From JAKPPT01 sp964630305 (GTDB lineage Bacteria > Spirochaetota > Spirochaetia > Treponematales > UBA12059): a DNA stretch of 54,293 bases. The position numbers were made by a program, and so were the translations under genes. The notes beneath the pieces were generated by a model. That model worked only from the letters and a program-made list of their open reading frames with translations. It searched no databases and was not told the DNA's origin. Below, one piece after another: positions 1 through 9,271 of this stretch. Location of the stretch: positions 1 to 54,293 of the forward strand of contig CAZVTR010000011.1 of NCBI GenBank assembly GCA_964630305.1. Reading direction: 5' to 3'. Position 1 is the first letter of the stretch. Each line of letters starts with the position of its first letter.

Positions 1-146
1 AATAGTATAAATGCCGTAAGCTTTAGTGCACAGTATCGACACTCATTACATTTTTATAGTTCCAAGCTGGTAAACTGCCAGAATGTAGTGTACGATGATT
101 ACAGTAGTATGGGTGATTGCTGTGCGGAAAGGGGTTGAGAACGTCT

Positions 147-2162
147 ATGATTACCTACACGAGTGAATACTTTGAAATTGGTGCGGGGGATTCAGTTGTA
201 ATACGGCACTCGATACATGAGCCTGCATTATTTATTGGAACGGGTGAACCCGTAGCCGATTTTTATCGAGGCAATTTTAAAGTATACGATAAGCGCGTAA
301 AACGGGTTGCGCTCAGTAAGTTTTCCTGTAATACAATAGGGGATACGACTACAATTCATTGCTATGCCGACAGCACATATCCAGCGATTGAGCTAGTTTA
401 TGATGCGCGAGCGGAAACTATTTCGGTCATGTGTATCGATTCGGACTATAACCGCATCTGGGTTCGTTGCTGTGCAGAGCCGGAAGAGGCTGTCTGGGGA
501 GGCGGCGAACAGTTTTCGCACCTCAATCTGCGGGGAAGACGCTTTCCCATGTGGACTGGCGAACCTGGAGTCGGCAGGGATATGACAACACGGATGGCAA
601 TTATTGCTGAAATTGCCGGCAAAGCAGGTGCACATGAAACGGCTACCTATTACCCTCAGCCTACTTTTATTTCTAGCAGACACTATGCGCTGCACTGTAT
701 CATCGACCGCTATTCGGTGCTCGATTTTACTGCATCAGTGTTTCATGAGTTTGAGTTCTGGACTCATGAGGTAAAACTCCAGCTGTTTGCCGGATCTACT
801 ATACCTGAAATTGTTCAAAAACTTGCGCAGTATTTTGGGCACTCAGGGCATCTTCCTGAGTGGGTATATACAGGAGCAATTATCGGGTTAAAACGCGGTT
901 TCCCACGGAATCTGGAAATTCTTAAAATGATACTGCAAGCAGGCATACAGGTAAGCGGCTTGTGGTGTGAAGATTGGTGCGGTGTACGGGAAACGTCATT
1001 TGGCACGCGGCTTTTCTGGAACTGGGAGTGGAATCCTCATCGGTATCCTGATTTGCCTGAGGTCATACGAGAACTGCAGGAACAGGGTATTCGGTTTTTA
1101 GCATATAACAATCCGTATCTTTGCAGCGATGGAGAGCTCTTTAAGGAGGCTGCGCAGCTGGGATTTTTAGCTAAAAAACAAGATGGTTCCTGGTACACGA
1201 TTGATTTTGGCGAGTTTGATTGCGGTTTTGTTGATTTTACAAATCCAGAAGCACGCACCTGGTATAAAGAGCGCATCATTAAGAAGAACATGCTTGATCT
1301 TGGTATTGCAGGATGGATGGCCGATTTTGGCGAATATCAGCCTGTCGATATGGTAACCGCATCGGGGGAAGATGGCTGGGCACTACATAATCGGTGGCCG
1401 GTGCTGTGGGCTATGGTCAACAAGGAGGCGATAGCAGAGCGGCACCTCGAGCATGAAATACTCTTTTTTATGCGTGCCGGATATACCGGGGCATCGAAAT
1501 ACTGCAAGCTGCTCTGGGCAGGTGATCAGTGTGTGGATTTTTCCCGTCACGATGGCATGGAAACAGCTATCTGCGCGGCGCTCTCATCGGGCCTCGTAGG
1601 CAATGCGGTCTCTCACAGTGACATTGGCGGCTACACAACGCTCTATGGCAATGTCCGCACAGAAGAAGTGTTTTTGCGCTGGTGCGAAATGGCAGCGTTT
1701 ACTCCCGTTATGCGCACACATGAAAGCAATCGGCCCGATGAATCGTTCCAGGTGTATCAATCGGAGCGTGCGCTCAAGTTTTTTGCACTGATGACAAAGC
1801 GGTACCATATTCTCGTACCCTACCTCAAAGTATTGGTTCAAGAAGCGATAGAACGGGGCATACCGGTTCAGCGGCCGCTCTTTTTTCACTATGAGCATGA
1901 TGCTAAAACCTGGAGCATTCATGATGAGTACCTCTATGGCACTGATCTGCTTGTAGCGCCGGTTCATAAATCAAACATTGCACGCTGGTCAGTGTATCTT
2001 CCACACGGTGAAACATGGGTGCATCTCTGGACGGGTAATGAATATACAGGCGGCAAATACTATACAGTTTCTGCTCCTATTGGGTTTATTCCGGTTTTCT
2101 ATAAAAAAAATAGTAACTATATTCATGTGTTTAAGGAATTGGCAGAAACAAGGTACCAGTAA
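147..2162 (+). CDS. yihQ: Probable sulfoquinovosidase (glycoside hydrolase family 31, YihQ type)
   Basis: GH31 retaining alpha-glycosidase, about 671 aa, close to the length of E. coli YihQ, which releases sulfoquinovose from sulfoquinovosyl glycerol or diacylglycerol. The match to remembered YihQ runs over the whole length. Nucleophile Asp393 lies in MADFGEY and acid/base Asp460 in WAGDQ. The sulfonate-pocket positions read Lys249, Glu275, Arg288, Trp291 and Tyr496. These align at a constant offset with E. coli Gln262, Gln288, Arg301, Trp304 and Tyr508, giving the KERWY variant described for the Agrobacterium enzyme. There is no signal peptide, so it is probably cytoplasmic. The ATG at 147 is preferred, with AAAGGGG upstream; an in-frame TTG at 117 is an alternative. 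No other sulfoglycolysis gene is in view; upstream sequence is cut off. Confidence 0.85.
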   Translation: MITYTSEYFEIGAGDSVVIRHSIHEPALFIGTGEPVADFYRGNFKVYDKRVKRVALSKFSCNTIGDTTTIHCYADSTYPAIELVYDARAETISVMCIDSDYNRIWVRCCAEPEEAVWGGGEQFSHLNLRGRRFPMWTGEPGVGRDMTTRMAIIAEIAGKAGAHETATYYPQPTFISSRHYALHCIIDRYSVLDFTASVFHEFEFWTHEVKLQLFAGSTIPEIVQKLAQYFGHSGHLPEWVYTGAIIGLKRGFPRNLEILKMILQAGIQVSGLWCEDWCGVRETSFGTRLFWNWEWNPHRYPDLPEVIRELQEQGIRFLAYNNPYLCSDGELFKEAAQLGFLAKKQDGSWYTIDFGEFDCGFVDFTNPEARTWYKERIIKKNMLDLGIAGWMADFGEYQPVDMVTASGEDGWALHNRWPVLWAMVNKEAIAERHLEHEILFFMRAGYTGASKYCKLLWAGDQCVDFSRHDGMETAICAALSSGLVGNAVSHSDIGGYTTLYGNVRTEEVFLRWCEMAAFTPVMRTHESNRPDESFQVYQSERALKFFALMTKRYHILVPYLKVLVQEAIERGIPVQRPLFFHYEHDAKTWSIHDEYLYGTDLLVAPVHKSNIARWSVYLPHGETWVHLWTGNEYTGGKYYTVSAPIGFIPVFYKKNSNYIHVFKELAETRYQ

Positions 2163-2258
2163 GTACGCAAACGGTACTATAAGCATCTATCCCCTATAGC
2201 CTCAAAACATCAAATTTGATAGCATAAGCGCTAAGTAATGTGTAAGGGAGTTAGAAAC

Positions 2259-3827
2259 ATGGCTGTAACTGCAGATATTATCAAAACACTGCATCCGCTT
2301 GAAATACGTGTTTTGCGAACATACAAACCTGGCGACCGATTGACTGCCAGTCTGCTTTGCAGTGCTTTAGGTTTTGTTGAAGGGCAGGCAAATCAGGTAT
2401 ATGCCTGGCTTACTGCAAAACAGCTTGCACGAGATATTGAACGCAAAGTTTTTAATGTTTATGAACTTACTGATCTCGGTAAATCGTGGCTTGAAAAGGG
2501 CACTCCGGAGCAACGGCTCATAACCTATCTTGAAAGCCATGGACCTGAGTTTATTCCAGCTATCTGCACAGCGCTTGGCCTCGAACAAAAAGATGTTGGC
2601 AGTGCATTTGGACGGTTAAGCAAAGACGGCGCTGTAGGCATGACTGAAGATAAGCGGGTTAAGCTTATTGATAAACACAAAGATACGCTCTCGCTTGCTA
2701 TTCAGGCTGTGCTTGGAAAAATACAGCAAGCAGGCGGTTCAATGAAAGAGTTTGATCTTTCAAAAGAGGAACAGACAACTGCCGGCAGCATTGCAAAAAA
2801 ACGCGGCTCGGGTGATGCTCCGCTTAAGCTTGTAGAGCGCGAAACGATAACATGGACGTTAAACGATGAAGCATCAGCAGTACAGGCAGAACTCATGTCG
2901 ATGCCGGATCAGGAAGAAATAGGAGCGCTCACGCAGGAAATCCTCACAAACGGCACATGGAAAAATGCACGGTTTAGACCGTATACAATAACTAACCGCA
3001 CCTCGCGGATTATTCCCGGAAGACATAATTCATATGTTCAGTTTCTTGAAAGCGTAAAAGACAAATTAGTATCACTTGGGTTTGAAGAGTTTGACGGCAG
3101 TCTTGTTGAAACAGAATTCTGGAATGGGGACGCGCTCTTTATGCCACAGTTCCATTCTGCCCGTGATATTCATGATGTTTACTATGTTGCGGAACCAACC
3201 CACGCTGATACTATAGAAGAACCCTATTTTAGTCGTGTTGCTCAGACGCATGAAAATGGAGGATCAACTGGTTCACGGGGCTGGGGATATACGTTTGATC
3301 GCGCCTTCTCACGCAGACTCATTCTCCGGAGTCAGGGCACGGTGCTCTCTGCGCATCAGCTTCCTCAAGCAAAAGTGCCGGGAAAATACTTTGGCATTGT
3401 CCGCTGTTTTAGATACGATAAGGTTGATGCTACACACCTTTCTGATTTTTATCAGACCGAAGGTATTGTGCTCGGGGAACATGTATCATTACGAACATTG
3501 CTCGGATTTCTTGAAATGTTTGCAGTTGAAATTGCCGGCGCAAAAGATGTGAAGTATGTGCCCGGTTATTTTCCATTTACAGAGCCTTCTATTGAAGTTC
3601 ACATAAAACATCCGGTGTTGGGCTGGTTTGAGCTTGGCGGAGCGGGAATCTTCCGTCCGGAAGTTACCGAACCGCTCGGTGTCCGTGTCCCGGTGCTGGC
3701 ATGGGGTATTGGCATAGACCGCATGGCGCTCATGGCGCTTGGTCTTAACGATCTCAGAGAACTCTTTTCATATGATATAGAAAATGTGCGATTACGAAGA
3801 ACGATGGTGAGGGGAAATCATGCCTAA
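2259..3827 (+). CDS. pheS: Phenylalanyl-tRNA synthetase alpha subunit, archaeal/eukaryotic type
   Basis: Charges tRNA-Phe as half of an alpha2-beta2 enzyme in the cytoplasm. At about 522 aa it is far longer than the usual bacterial PheS (~340 aa). It has an N-terminal run of winged-helix tRNA-binding modules (about residues 1-200), as in archaeal and eukaryotic enzymes. The class II catalytic core follows, with a motif 2 region around FRYDKVDATHLSDFYQ and motif 3 around GIGIDRMALMALG. The ATG at 2259 is chosen because AAGGGAG sits 8 nt upstream; the ATG at 2238 has no ribosome binding site. The last 8 bases overlap pheT, indicating translational coupling. Archaeal-type PheRS is known from spirochaetes and is one of the best taxonomic pointers here. 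Confidence 0.95.
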   Translation: MAVTADIIKTLHPLEIRVLRTYKPGDRLTASLLCSALGFVEGQANQVYAWLTAKQLARDIERKVFNVYELTDLGKSWLEKGTPEQRLITYLESHGPEFIPAICTALGLEQKDVGSAFGRLSKDGAVGMTEDKRVKLIDKHKDTLSLAIQAVLGKIQQAGGSMKEFDLSKEEQTTAGSIAKKRGSGDAPLKLVERETITWTLNDEASAVQAELMSMPDQEEIGALTQEILTNGTWKNARFRPYTITNRTSRIIPGRHNSYVQFLESVKDKLVSLGFEEFDGSLVETEFWNGDALFMPQFHSARDIHDVYYVAEPTHADTIEEPYFSRVAQTHENGGSTGSRGWGYTFDRAFSRRLILRSQGTVLSAHQLPQAKVPGKYFGIVRCFRYDKVDATHLSDFYQTEGIVLGEHVSLRTLLGFLEMFAVEIAGAKDVKYVPGYFPFTEPSIEVHIKHPVLGWFELGGAGIFRPEVTEPLGVRVPVLAWGIGIDRMALMALGLNDLRELFSYDIENVRLRRTMVRGNHA

Positions 3828-5538
3828 AATAGATGTTCAGGAACAGCTTTTTTTTGAATTACTTGGCAAAACAATGTCTATTGATGAGCTCGAAGCACTG
3901 CTTCCTGTCGCAAAGGCTGAACTTGATGAAAAGCCGGACATGAGCCAGCCGGCTCACGAGCGGACACTGAAAATCGAGCTCAATGATACTAATCGTCCCG
4001 ATCTCTGGTCGACGGCGGGGCTTGCACGCCAGCTCAGGACATATCTGTCGGGGACTACGCATGTGTATCCGTTCTTTTCAGCAGAAGGCAATTTGCAAAA
4101 AGCTAAATACACAATCAATGCCGATGCTTCTGTTAAAGATGTACGTCCCTACATTTCTGCATTTGTTGTGAGCGGCAAACCCATTAGCGATGCTATGCTG
4201 CGGGATGCTATTCAGACGCAAGAAAAGCTCTGTTGGAATTTTGGCCGTAAAAGAAAATCAGTTTCCATGGGGTTATACCGAATTAACCTCATCTCATGGC
4301 CGGTTACCTATCATGCTGTAGAACCGCTCAAAGCAAGTTTTGCGCCGCTTGGTTTTGAATCGGTCATGAATCTTGAAACAATTCTCAATGAGCATCCTAA
4401 AGGCAAGGAATACGGACATATACTCAAAGGCAACAAACGGTATCCGCTTTTATCTGACAGTAAGGGACATATTTTATCATTCCCGCCTATCATCAATAGC
4501 AATGATATTGGTGCAGTGCAGGTTGGCGATACGGACCTGCTTGTTGAATTCACGGGTACTGATATCGTGAGCGTTGCACTCTCTGCTAGCATTGTTGCCT
4601 GCGATTTTGCCGATGTCGGGTATACCGTAGAGCCTGTCGCGGTGAACTATGCATATGATACACCGTTTGGGAAGACTCAGGTGTATCCTTACTATTTCCA
4701 GCTCCCCGCTACGGTCGATATCGCTAAAGCATCGGCACTGCTCGGGAAAAGCATCAGCACTGAAAAAGCACGTGAGGCGCTTGCACGCATGGGGGTTGAA
4801 AGTGAAATTCATGGCCAGTTTGTAAAAGCATGGCCGCCATTTTACCGCAATGACTTCCTGCATCAGGTTGATCTCATCGAAGATATCATGATTGGTATTG
4901 GAATGGATCAATTTGAATCTGAAAAGCCGCAGGATTTTACAATAGGTCGATTAACACCAATAGAGCAGTTTTCACGATTAGCTAAAAACATTATGGTTGG
5001 GCTCGGTTTCCAGGAAATGATTTATAACTACCTTGGAAACAGACGCGATTTTATCGAGAAGATGTGCCTTCCCGATGAAGGGGTGATACGCATCGCAAAC
5101 CCCATGACCGAAAATTATGAGTATGTCCGTCCATCAATATTGCCAAGCTTACTGCAATCAGAATCGATGTCAGCAAAAGCAGTATATCCTCATAAAATAT
5201 TTGAAATAGGAAAAGTTGCATTTATCGATCACAGCACAAATACGCACACGAGTACCAGGCAGCGTCTTGGATTCCTCGTGGCTCATGGCACTGCAGATTT
5301 TAATGAAGCAGCCAATATTGTAAGCGTGCTTGCGTACTATTTAGGAATACCCTATGAGGTTATTCCTTCGGAGGATGTCCGTTTTATTCCAGGGCGTCAG
5401 GCACAGCTCATGCTTAACGGCAAGTCAGCAGGTGTTTTTGGCGAGGTACATCCTGCAGTACTGGAAAATTGGGATATTGCAATGCCTTGTGTCGCAGGTG
5501 AATTTGACTTAGAATGTATCATGCAGGAGCGCAAGTAA
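3820..5538 (+). CDS. pheT: Phenylalanyl-tRNA synthetase beta subunit, archaeal/eukaryotic type
   Basis: Beta subunit of PheRS, which carries the B3/B4 editing domain and contributes to tRNA binding. The 572-aa length matches the archaeal/eukaryotic short form rather than the ~800-aa bacterial form, because the N-terminal EMAP/OB tRNA-binding domain and the C-terminal anticodon-binding domain are absent. The middle holds the B3/B4-like segment (about residues 90-270) and a B5-like segment (about 290-380). The C-terminal third is the catalytic-like fold (e.g. VRPSILPSLLQSES). It starts inside the pheS reading frame, 8 bp before the pheS stop. Subunit identity is secure from the length and the pairing with pheS. 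Confidence 0.94.
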   Translation: MPKIDVQEQLFFELLGKTMSIDELEALLPVAKAELDEKPDMSQPAHERTLKIELNDTNRPDLWSTAGLARQLRTYLSGTTHVYPFFSAEGNLQKAKYTINADASVKDVRPYISAFVVSGKPISDAMLRDAIQTQEKLCWNFGRKRKSVSMGLYRINLISWPVTYHAVEPLKASFAPLGFESVMNLETILNEHPKGKEYGHILKGNKRYPLLSDSKGHILSFPPIINSNDIGAVQVGDTDLLVEFTGTDIVSVALSASIVACDFADVGYTVEPVAVNYAYDTPFGKTQVYPYYFQLPATVDIAKASALLGKSISTEKAREALARMGVESEIHGQFVKAWPPFYRNDFLHQVDLIEDIMIGIGMDQFESEKPQDFTIGRLTPIEQFSRLAKNIMVGLGFQEMIYNYLGNRRDFIEKMCLPDEGVIRIANPMTENYEYVRPSILPSLLQSESMSAKAVYPHKIFEIGKVAFIDHSTNTHTSTRQRLGFLVAHGTADFNEAANIVSVLAYYLGIPYEVIPSEDVRFIPGRQAQLMLNGKSAGVFGEVHPAVLENWDIAMPCVAGEFDLECIMQERK

Positions 5539-5553
5539 AGAGCGTAACAAAAT

Positions 5554-5856
5554 ATGGAACAGACTGCAGTTATAGTAACAATAAGTGAACTTCTCATATT
5601 TACAATAACTGCAGCTCTTTCAATTGCTGTTTGGGTACAGGCTCATGAACCGGAGTGGGTTTTAATTAGTTTAGGTATACTGACTGCTTTTTTGAGCTTT
5701 ATTGTGACAGTGCTGGCAGGGTATGGGCTTTTGCCACTGTATTTAATACCGGAGCAATTGCGTTATATTCTGCAGGCATGTATGGTTATAATTCCGCTCT
5801 TATTTTTTGCAAGTGCTTTTATTGTGTACAGTAAACGGCATTCTAAATCGTTATAA
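5554..5856 (+). CDS. Small three-helix membrane protein, unknown function
   Basis: I do not recognise this 100-aa protein. It shows three hydrophobic stretches (about residues 5-27, 35-57 and 70-92) separated by short polar turns. It ends in a basic tail (KRHSKSL), which suggests three transmembrane helices with a cytoplasmic C-terminus. It begins 15 nt after pheT on the same strand with only a weak purine-rich leader, so it is probably read from the pheT transcript. No catalytic motif is visible. It faces the convergent ABC-F gene with 26 bp between the stop codons and no clear terminator. Confidence 0.6.
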   Translation: MEQTAVIVTISELLIFTITAALSIAVWVQAHEPEWVLISLGILTAFLSFIVTVLAGYGLLPLYLIPEQLRYILQACMVIIPLLFFASAFIVYSKRHSKSL

Positions 5857-5882
5857 TAAAATTATTTTAAAAAGCAGTATGT

Positions 5883-7820
5883 TCAGCTTTCAAAACGGCT
5901 CAGCTCTTCTGCAACGCTCTCCCATGCGGTATGGAGTTCTGCGAGCGCTTTTTCAGTTTCCTCAATCTTGCAGTGCAGTTCTTTAGCTTTTACCGGGTCG
6001 GAATAATTTTCTGGAAGTGCGAGCGCTGCCTGGAATGATTGCAGTGTGTGTTCTTTTGTTTCAATTTCTGTAAGTAGTTCGCTTTCTCTGCGCTGTAATC
6101 GACGTAATTCGGCTTTCTTTTGTTTTTCCTGCTCCCGATACTGCTGAGCGGTGCTTGTGCCAAATGTCTCTTCCTGTTTTATTGTTTCTGGCTGCTCTGT
6201 ACTTGCAAACTGTTCACGCTTTTGAAGGTAGTAGGAATAGCCGCCATTGTATAATCGAGGTTCTCTGCCGCATGAAAGCTCAAGCACTTCTTCCGCAAGG
6301 CTGTCAAGAAAAAATTTGTCATGTGAAACAAATATAACTGTTCCCTTAAAGTTTTTGAGTGCTTCAAGTAAAATATCTTTTGAATCAAGGTCGAGGTGAT
6401 TTGTAGGTTCATCAAGCACAAGCAGGTTAGCCGGGTGCATGAGCATTTTTAAGAGCGCAAGCCGGGATCGTTCACCGCCCGATAAAACCGATACCTTTTT
6501 GTAAATGTCATCGCCACGAAAAAGAAATGCGCCAAGCAGGTTCCGCACCTGAGGAATTAGCTCAAACGGGCAGTCTTTTTCTGCTTCGTCAAGTACGGTT
6601 TTAGAATCGTCGAGGTTATATATGGTATCCTGTGAAAAAAATCCAACAGTTATGCCAGTTCCGTATTTTAATGTTCCTGTAAAGTTTTTATCATAGCCTG
6701 CAATTATGCGCATGAGCGTAGTTTTACCGGCACCGTTAGGCCCAACGAGAGCTAATTTTTTACCGGAATCGATAATGCGAGAAAAGCTCGGTATAACACA
6801 GAGTGAGCCATAATATTTTGAAATATTTTCAAGGGTCAGCGCAATAGAGCCGGAGTGGGGAGGCTCGGGGAGCCGAAAATGCATGCGCTTAAACCCTTCC
6901 GGAATTATGATAGGCTCTATTTTTTCCAGCTGTTTTATACGGCTCTGTACGAGGCTCGCTTTTGATTCATTGTATCGGAACCGGTTAATGAATTCTTCAA
7001 TTCTGGCAATTTCTTCCTGCTGCGCCTCCCATGCCTCGATGAGAGCGGCTAATTCTTCCTTTCTACGCTTTTCATACGCGGAATAATTGCCCGAATACCG
7101 TTCAAGTTTGCCGTTCCACAGTTCATATACTTCATTAACGCAAGCATCAAGAAATGAGCGGTCATGCGATACAATGAGATAACCGCCATGAAATTTGTCT
7201 AAATATTGTTCAAGCCAGGTGCGTGCTTCTATATCGAGATAATTAGTCGGTTCGTCGAGGAGCATAATATCAGGGAATTGAAGCAGCACATGAGCAAGTC
7301 CAAGCCGCATCTGCCAGCCCTGCGAAAGTTCTTGCACCTGCACATCAACCATTGATTTTGTAAAACCCAGACCGGTGAGAACATCATAGATGCGCTCTTT
7401 TCTGCGCCAGTAGCCCGAATTGTCAATCGTTTCAACAAGGTGATTGAATTCTTCAAGCAGTAATTCTAATTTTGTTTCGTCATACTGTTTTTGTTCAAGG
7501 CGGAGTCCAAGTTCATCCCGTTTTGTAATGAGCGCTTCAATATCACGATAGGCTGTTTCTGCAGCTTCATAGACTGTGCATCCGCTGAACTCAATTCCTG
7601 ATTGGGGTAGGTATGCAATTCGAGTGCCTTTTTGTATAGCCAGCTCGACGCTATCGGGTTCAAAAATTCCAGCAAGGATTTTCATGAGTGTTGTTTTGCC
7701 TGCTCCGTTTGGACCTGCCAGTGCTGCTCGTGTGCCGTCTTTTAAGTAGAGTGAGGCATTGTTAAAAATTGTGCGTGCTCCAAACGCATGAGAAAGACCG
7801 GTGCACTGGACAAATGGCAT
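5883..7820 (-). CDS. ABC-F family ATPase (Uup/EttA-like, ribosome-associated)
   Basis: Soluble protein of about 645 aa with two ABC ATPase domains and no transmembrane segments, the hallmark of ABC-F translation factors that act at the ribosomal E site. Both domains carry Walker A (GPNGAGKTTLM, twice) and Walker B (LLDEPTNYLD and VLDEPTNHLD). Signatures are LSQGW in the first and LSGGE in the second. The interdomain linker (about 240-320) is charged and helical. The C-terminal ~100 residues look like a coiled coil, as in Uup/YdiF-type proteins. The ATG at 7820 overlaps the stop of the upstream lipoprotein gene as TAATG, which decides the start over an upstream in-frame ATG at 7889. Whether it gives antibiotic protection or housekeeping ribosome rescue cannot be told from sequence. 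Confidence 0.92.
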   Translation of the reverse strand: MPFVQCTGLSHAFGARTIFNNASLYLKDGTRAALAGPNGAGKTTLMKILAGIFEPDSVELAIQKGTRIAYLPQSGIEFSGCTVYEAAETAYRDIEALITKRDELGLRLEQKQYDETKLELLLEEFNHLVETIDNSGYWRRKERIYDVLTGLGFTKSMVDVQVQELSQGWQMRLGLAHVLLQFPDIMLLDEPTNYLDIEARTWLEQYLDKFHGGYLIVSHDRSFLDACVNEVYELWNGKLERYSGNYSAYEKRRKEELAALIEAWEAQQEEIARIEEFINRFRYNESKASLVQSRIKQLEKIEPIIIPEGFKRMHFRLPEPPHSGSIALTLENISKYYGSLCVIPSFSRIIDSGKKLALVGPNGAGKTTLMRIIAGYDKNFTGTLKYGTGITVGFFSQDTIYNLDDSKTVLDEAEKDCPFELIPQVRNLLGAFLFRGDDIYKKVSVLSGGERSRLALLKMLMHPANLLVLDEPTNHLDLDSKDILLEALKNFKGTVIFVSHDKFFLDSLAEEVLELSCGREPRLYNGGYSYYLQKREQFASTEQPETIKQEETFGTSTAQQYREQEKQKKAELRRLQRRESELLTEIETKEHTLQSFQAALALPENYSDPVKAKELHCKIEETEKALAELHTAWESVAEELSRFES

Positions 7821-9193
7821 TAGCGTGATCCTATCGAAAACTCCAGAGGATTTGTGCCAGAAATTGTGAGCACTTGTTCGTATATGCAATCATCAGCAGT
7901 AAGCGGCATGAGAATAAGCTTTCCATTGCTCATTTTATATGCAAAGCTTCTGGATTGTTCAGGTTTTTTATCAAAATAGAGCGTAAATGCTCCCTGCCAT
8001 TCTCCTTTGAGTTCCTGGGTAAGAAACCTGTCCATAGCAATAGTACCTGTTGTGCCGGCATCGTCTGGGAGTATGTCTGGAACAAGCGCACTGTACTGGT
8101 CCCATGAAAATTTCCCGCTTTCATAGAGCAGTAATGTTCCATAAGAAGAATTCATAAACATACTGCCGTTACCTAAAAAGCTTTTAAGCCGAGTAATTCT
8201 ATTGGTTTTTTCGGTTGTAATGAGCCTTTGAATATCGATCGTACTCACAGAAAATATGAGGGCAACATCATTATTCGCTGTGCGTTCAATAAATGGAAAC
8301 TTCTCTGGAATGTTTTGCATGTCTTCCTGGGGAGGAATGCACATAAGTTTATTATCCGCTGTAACCATAAAGCGAAGCTTTGAAGGTTCGGCGCGATAGC
8401 TGCCGTCACTATCTCTGTAGAATTGTTCTGCAGGATATGTTTTTGAGAACCATGGCAAATTGATAAATATTTTTGATTCAGATCCATAGTAGAAAAATCC
8501 GAATGTGGTTTGAAACATGGTGAGGTCATAAATACCCTGTTCAGCCAGAGTGGAAAAATATGCAGGCCTCCAGATTTTCTGAAGACAATCCGGTTCTGGT
8601 ACAGGCTGCTGCTGAGTTGATGTATTGGCTAGTGGCTGTGCTATATCGATTATCGTGAACTGGTTTGAGAAAATATATCCGCGGGTGCCATCTTCTGCTA
8701 AAACAAGATACCAATCGCCTTGTAACGCTTGGTTGCCGGTACGCACTTCTACACCTTTTACCTTTTTGAGTATTTTGCAGCGCTCATTTTCAAGAAACCG
8801 ATACACCTGCTTTGAGAGATTATCGGGTTCTTCGCGCATGACAAGACCTTGCCGTTTAGCCTGGGCAAATAAACTTACGTAGCTTGCATATATTTTTGCT
8901 TCCTGAATGGCTTTTCGTTTGCTTGAAAACTGTTTAATTCGCCAGAGAGCAATTTCTTCTTTGCCATTAGTTCCCGGTACACCAGCAATCCAACAGCGAG
9001 TTATGTTGGATTTAAAGTACAGGGGGACGACTGTTCCTGTGGCAATTCGAGAATCGTTTGCTGCCCACAAAATAAGTCCCCATCCTTCGCGTGGAGCACA
9101 AGAAATTGTGAACAGTACCAGGATAACTACTAGCCATAAAAGAATACTATTTTTGTATGAAACACGACTGTGGTATGCAGTATAATTCATCAT
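7820..9193 (-). CDS. Lipoprotein with bacterial SH3 domain
   Basis: 457-aa exported lipoprotein. A hydrophobic N-terminal segment (about residues 17-31) ends in a lipobox-like FTISC, making Cys32 the probable lipidated residue. A bacterial SH3-like segment follows (about residues 110-185, around MREEPDNLSKQVYRFL and WYLVLAEDGTRGYIF), a fold usually used to bind peptidoglycan or peptides. The C-terminal half contains no motif I recognise. It is the first gene of a two-gene unit, with its stop overlapping the ABC-F start. No Shine-Dalgarno is seen before the ATG. Instead a good promoter ends about 8 nt upstream, so the transcript is predicted to have only a 1-3 nt leader. A second ATG directly follows the first. 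Confidence 0.75.
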   Translation of the reverse strand: MMNYTAYHSRVSYKNSILLWLVVILVLFTISCAPREGWGLILWAANDSRIATGTVVPLYFKSNITRCWIAGVPGTNGKEEIALWRIKQFSSKRKAIQEAKIYASYVSLFAQAKRQGLVMREEPDNLSKQVYRFLENERCKILKKVKGVEVRTGNQALQGDWYLVLAEDGTRGYIFSNQFTIIDIAQPLANTSTQQQPVPEPDCLQKIWRPAYFSTLAEQGIYDLTMFQTTFGFFYYGSESKIFINLPWFSKTYPAEQFYRDSDGSYRAEPSKLRFMVTADNKLMCIPPQEDMQNIPEKFPFIERTANNDVALIFSVSTIDIQRLITTEKTNRITRLKSFLGNGSMFMNSSYGTLLLYESGKFSWDQYSALVPDILPDDAGTTGTIAMDRFLTQELKGEWQGAFTLYFDKKPEQSRSFAYKMSNGKLILMPLTADDCIYEQVLTISGTNPLEFSIGSR

Positions 9194-9201
9194 AGAGGTA
9201 T

Positions 9202-9230
9202 ACTATACAAAACTTCTGAGCTCTTGTCAT
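9202..9230 (-). promoter_or_regulatory. Promoter of the SH3 lipoprotein/ABC-F unit
   Basis: On the minus strand, ATGACA (9225-9230) is followed by a 17-bp spacer and TATAGT (9202-9207). The expected start of transcription is near 9195, two bases before the ATG. The -35 box overlaps that of the divergent ppx promoter. Confidence 0.6.
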
Positions 9231-9252
9231 GTAGTACGGTTCTCTGTACTAT
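9224..9252 (+). promoter_or_regulatory. Promoter of ppx-ppk
   Basis: TTGTCA (9224-9229), a 17-bp spacer and TACTAT (9247-9252). The predicted start near 9259 leaves a leader of about 13 nt containing AGTAGGG as ribosome binding site. The -35 hexamer is shared almost base for base with the promoter on the other strand, so the two polymerases cannot bind together. Confidence 0.55.
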
Positions 9253-9271
9253 AGAAAGTAGGGTTACATAC

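Noticed and set aside
55..76. Promoter and CTGG/CCAG hairpin upstream of the sulfoquinovosidase gene
   Set aside because: TATAGT at 55-60 lacks a convincing -35 and the hairpin has only 4-bp arms; the upstream context is cut off.
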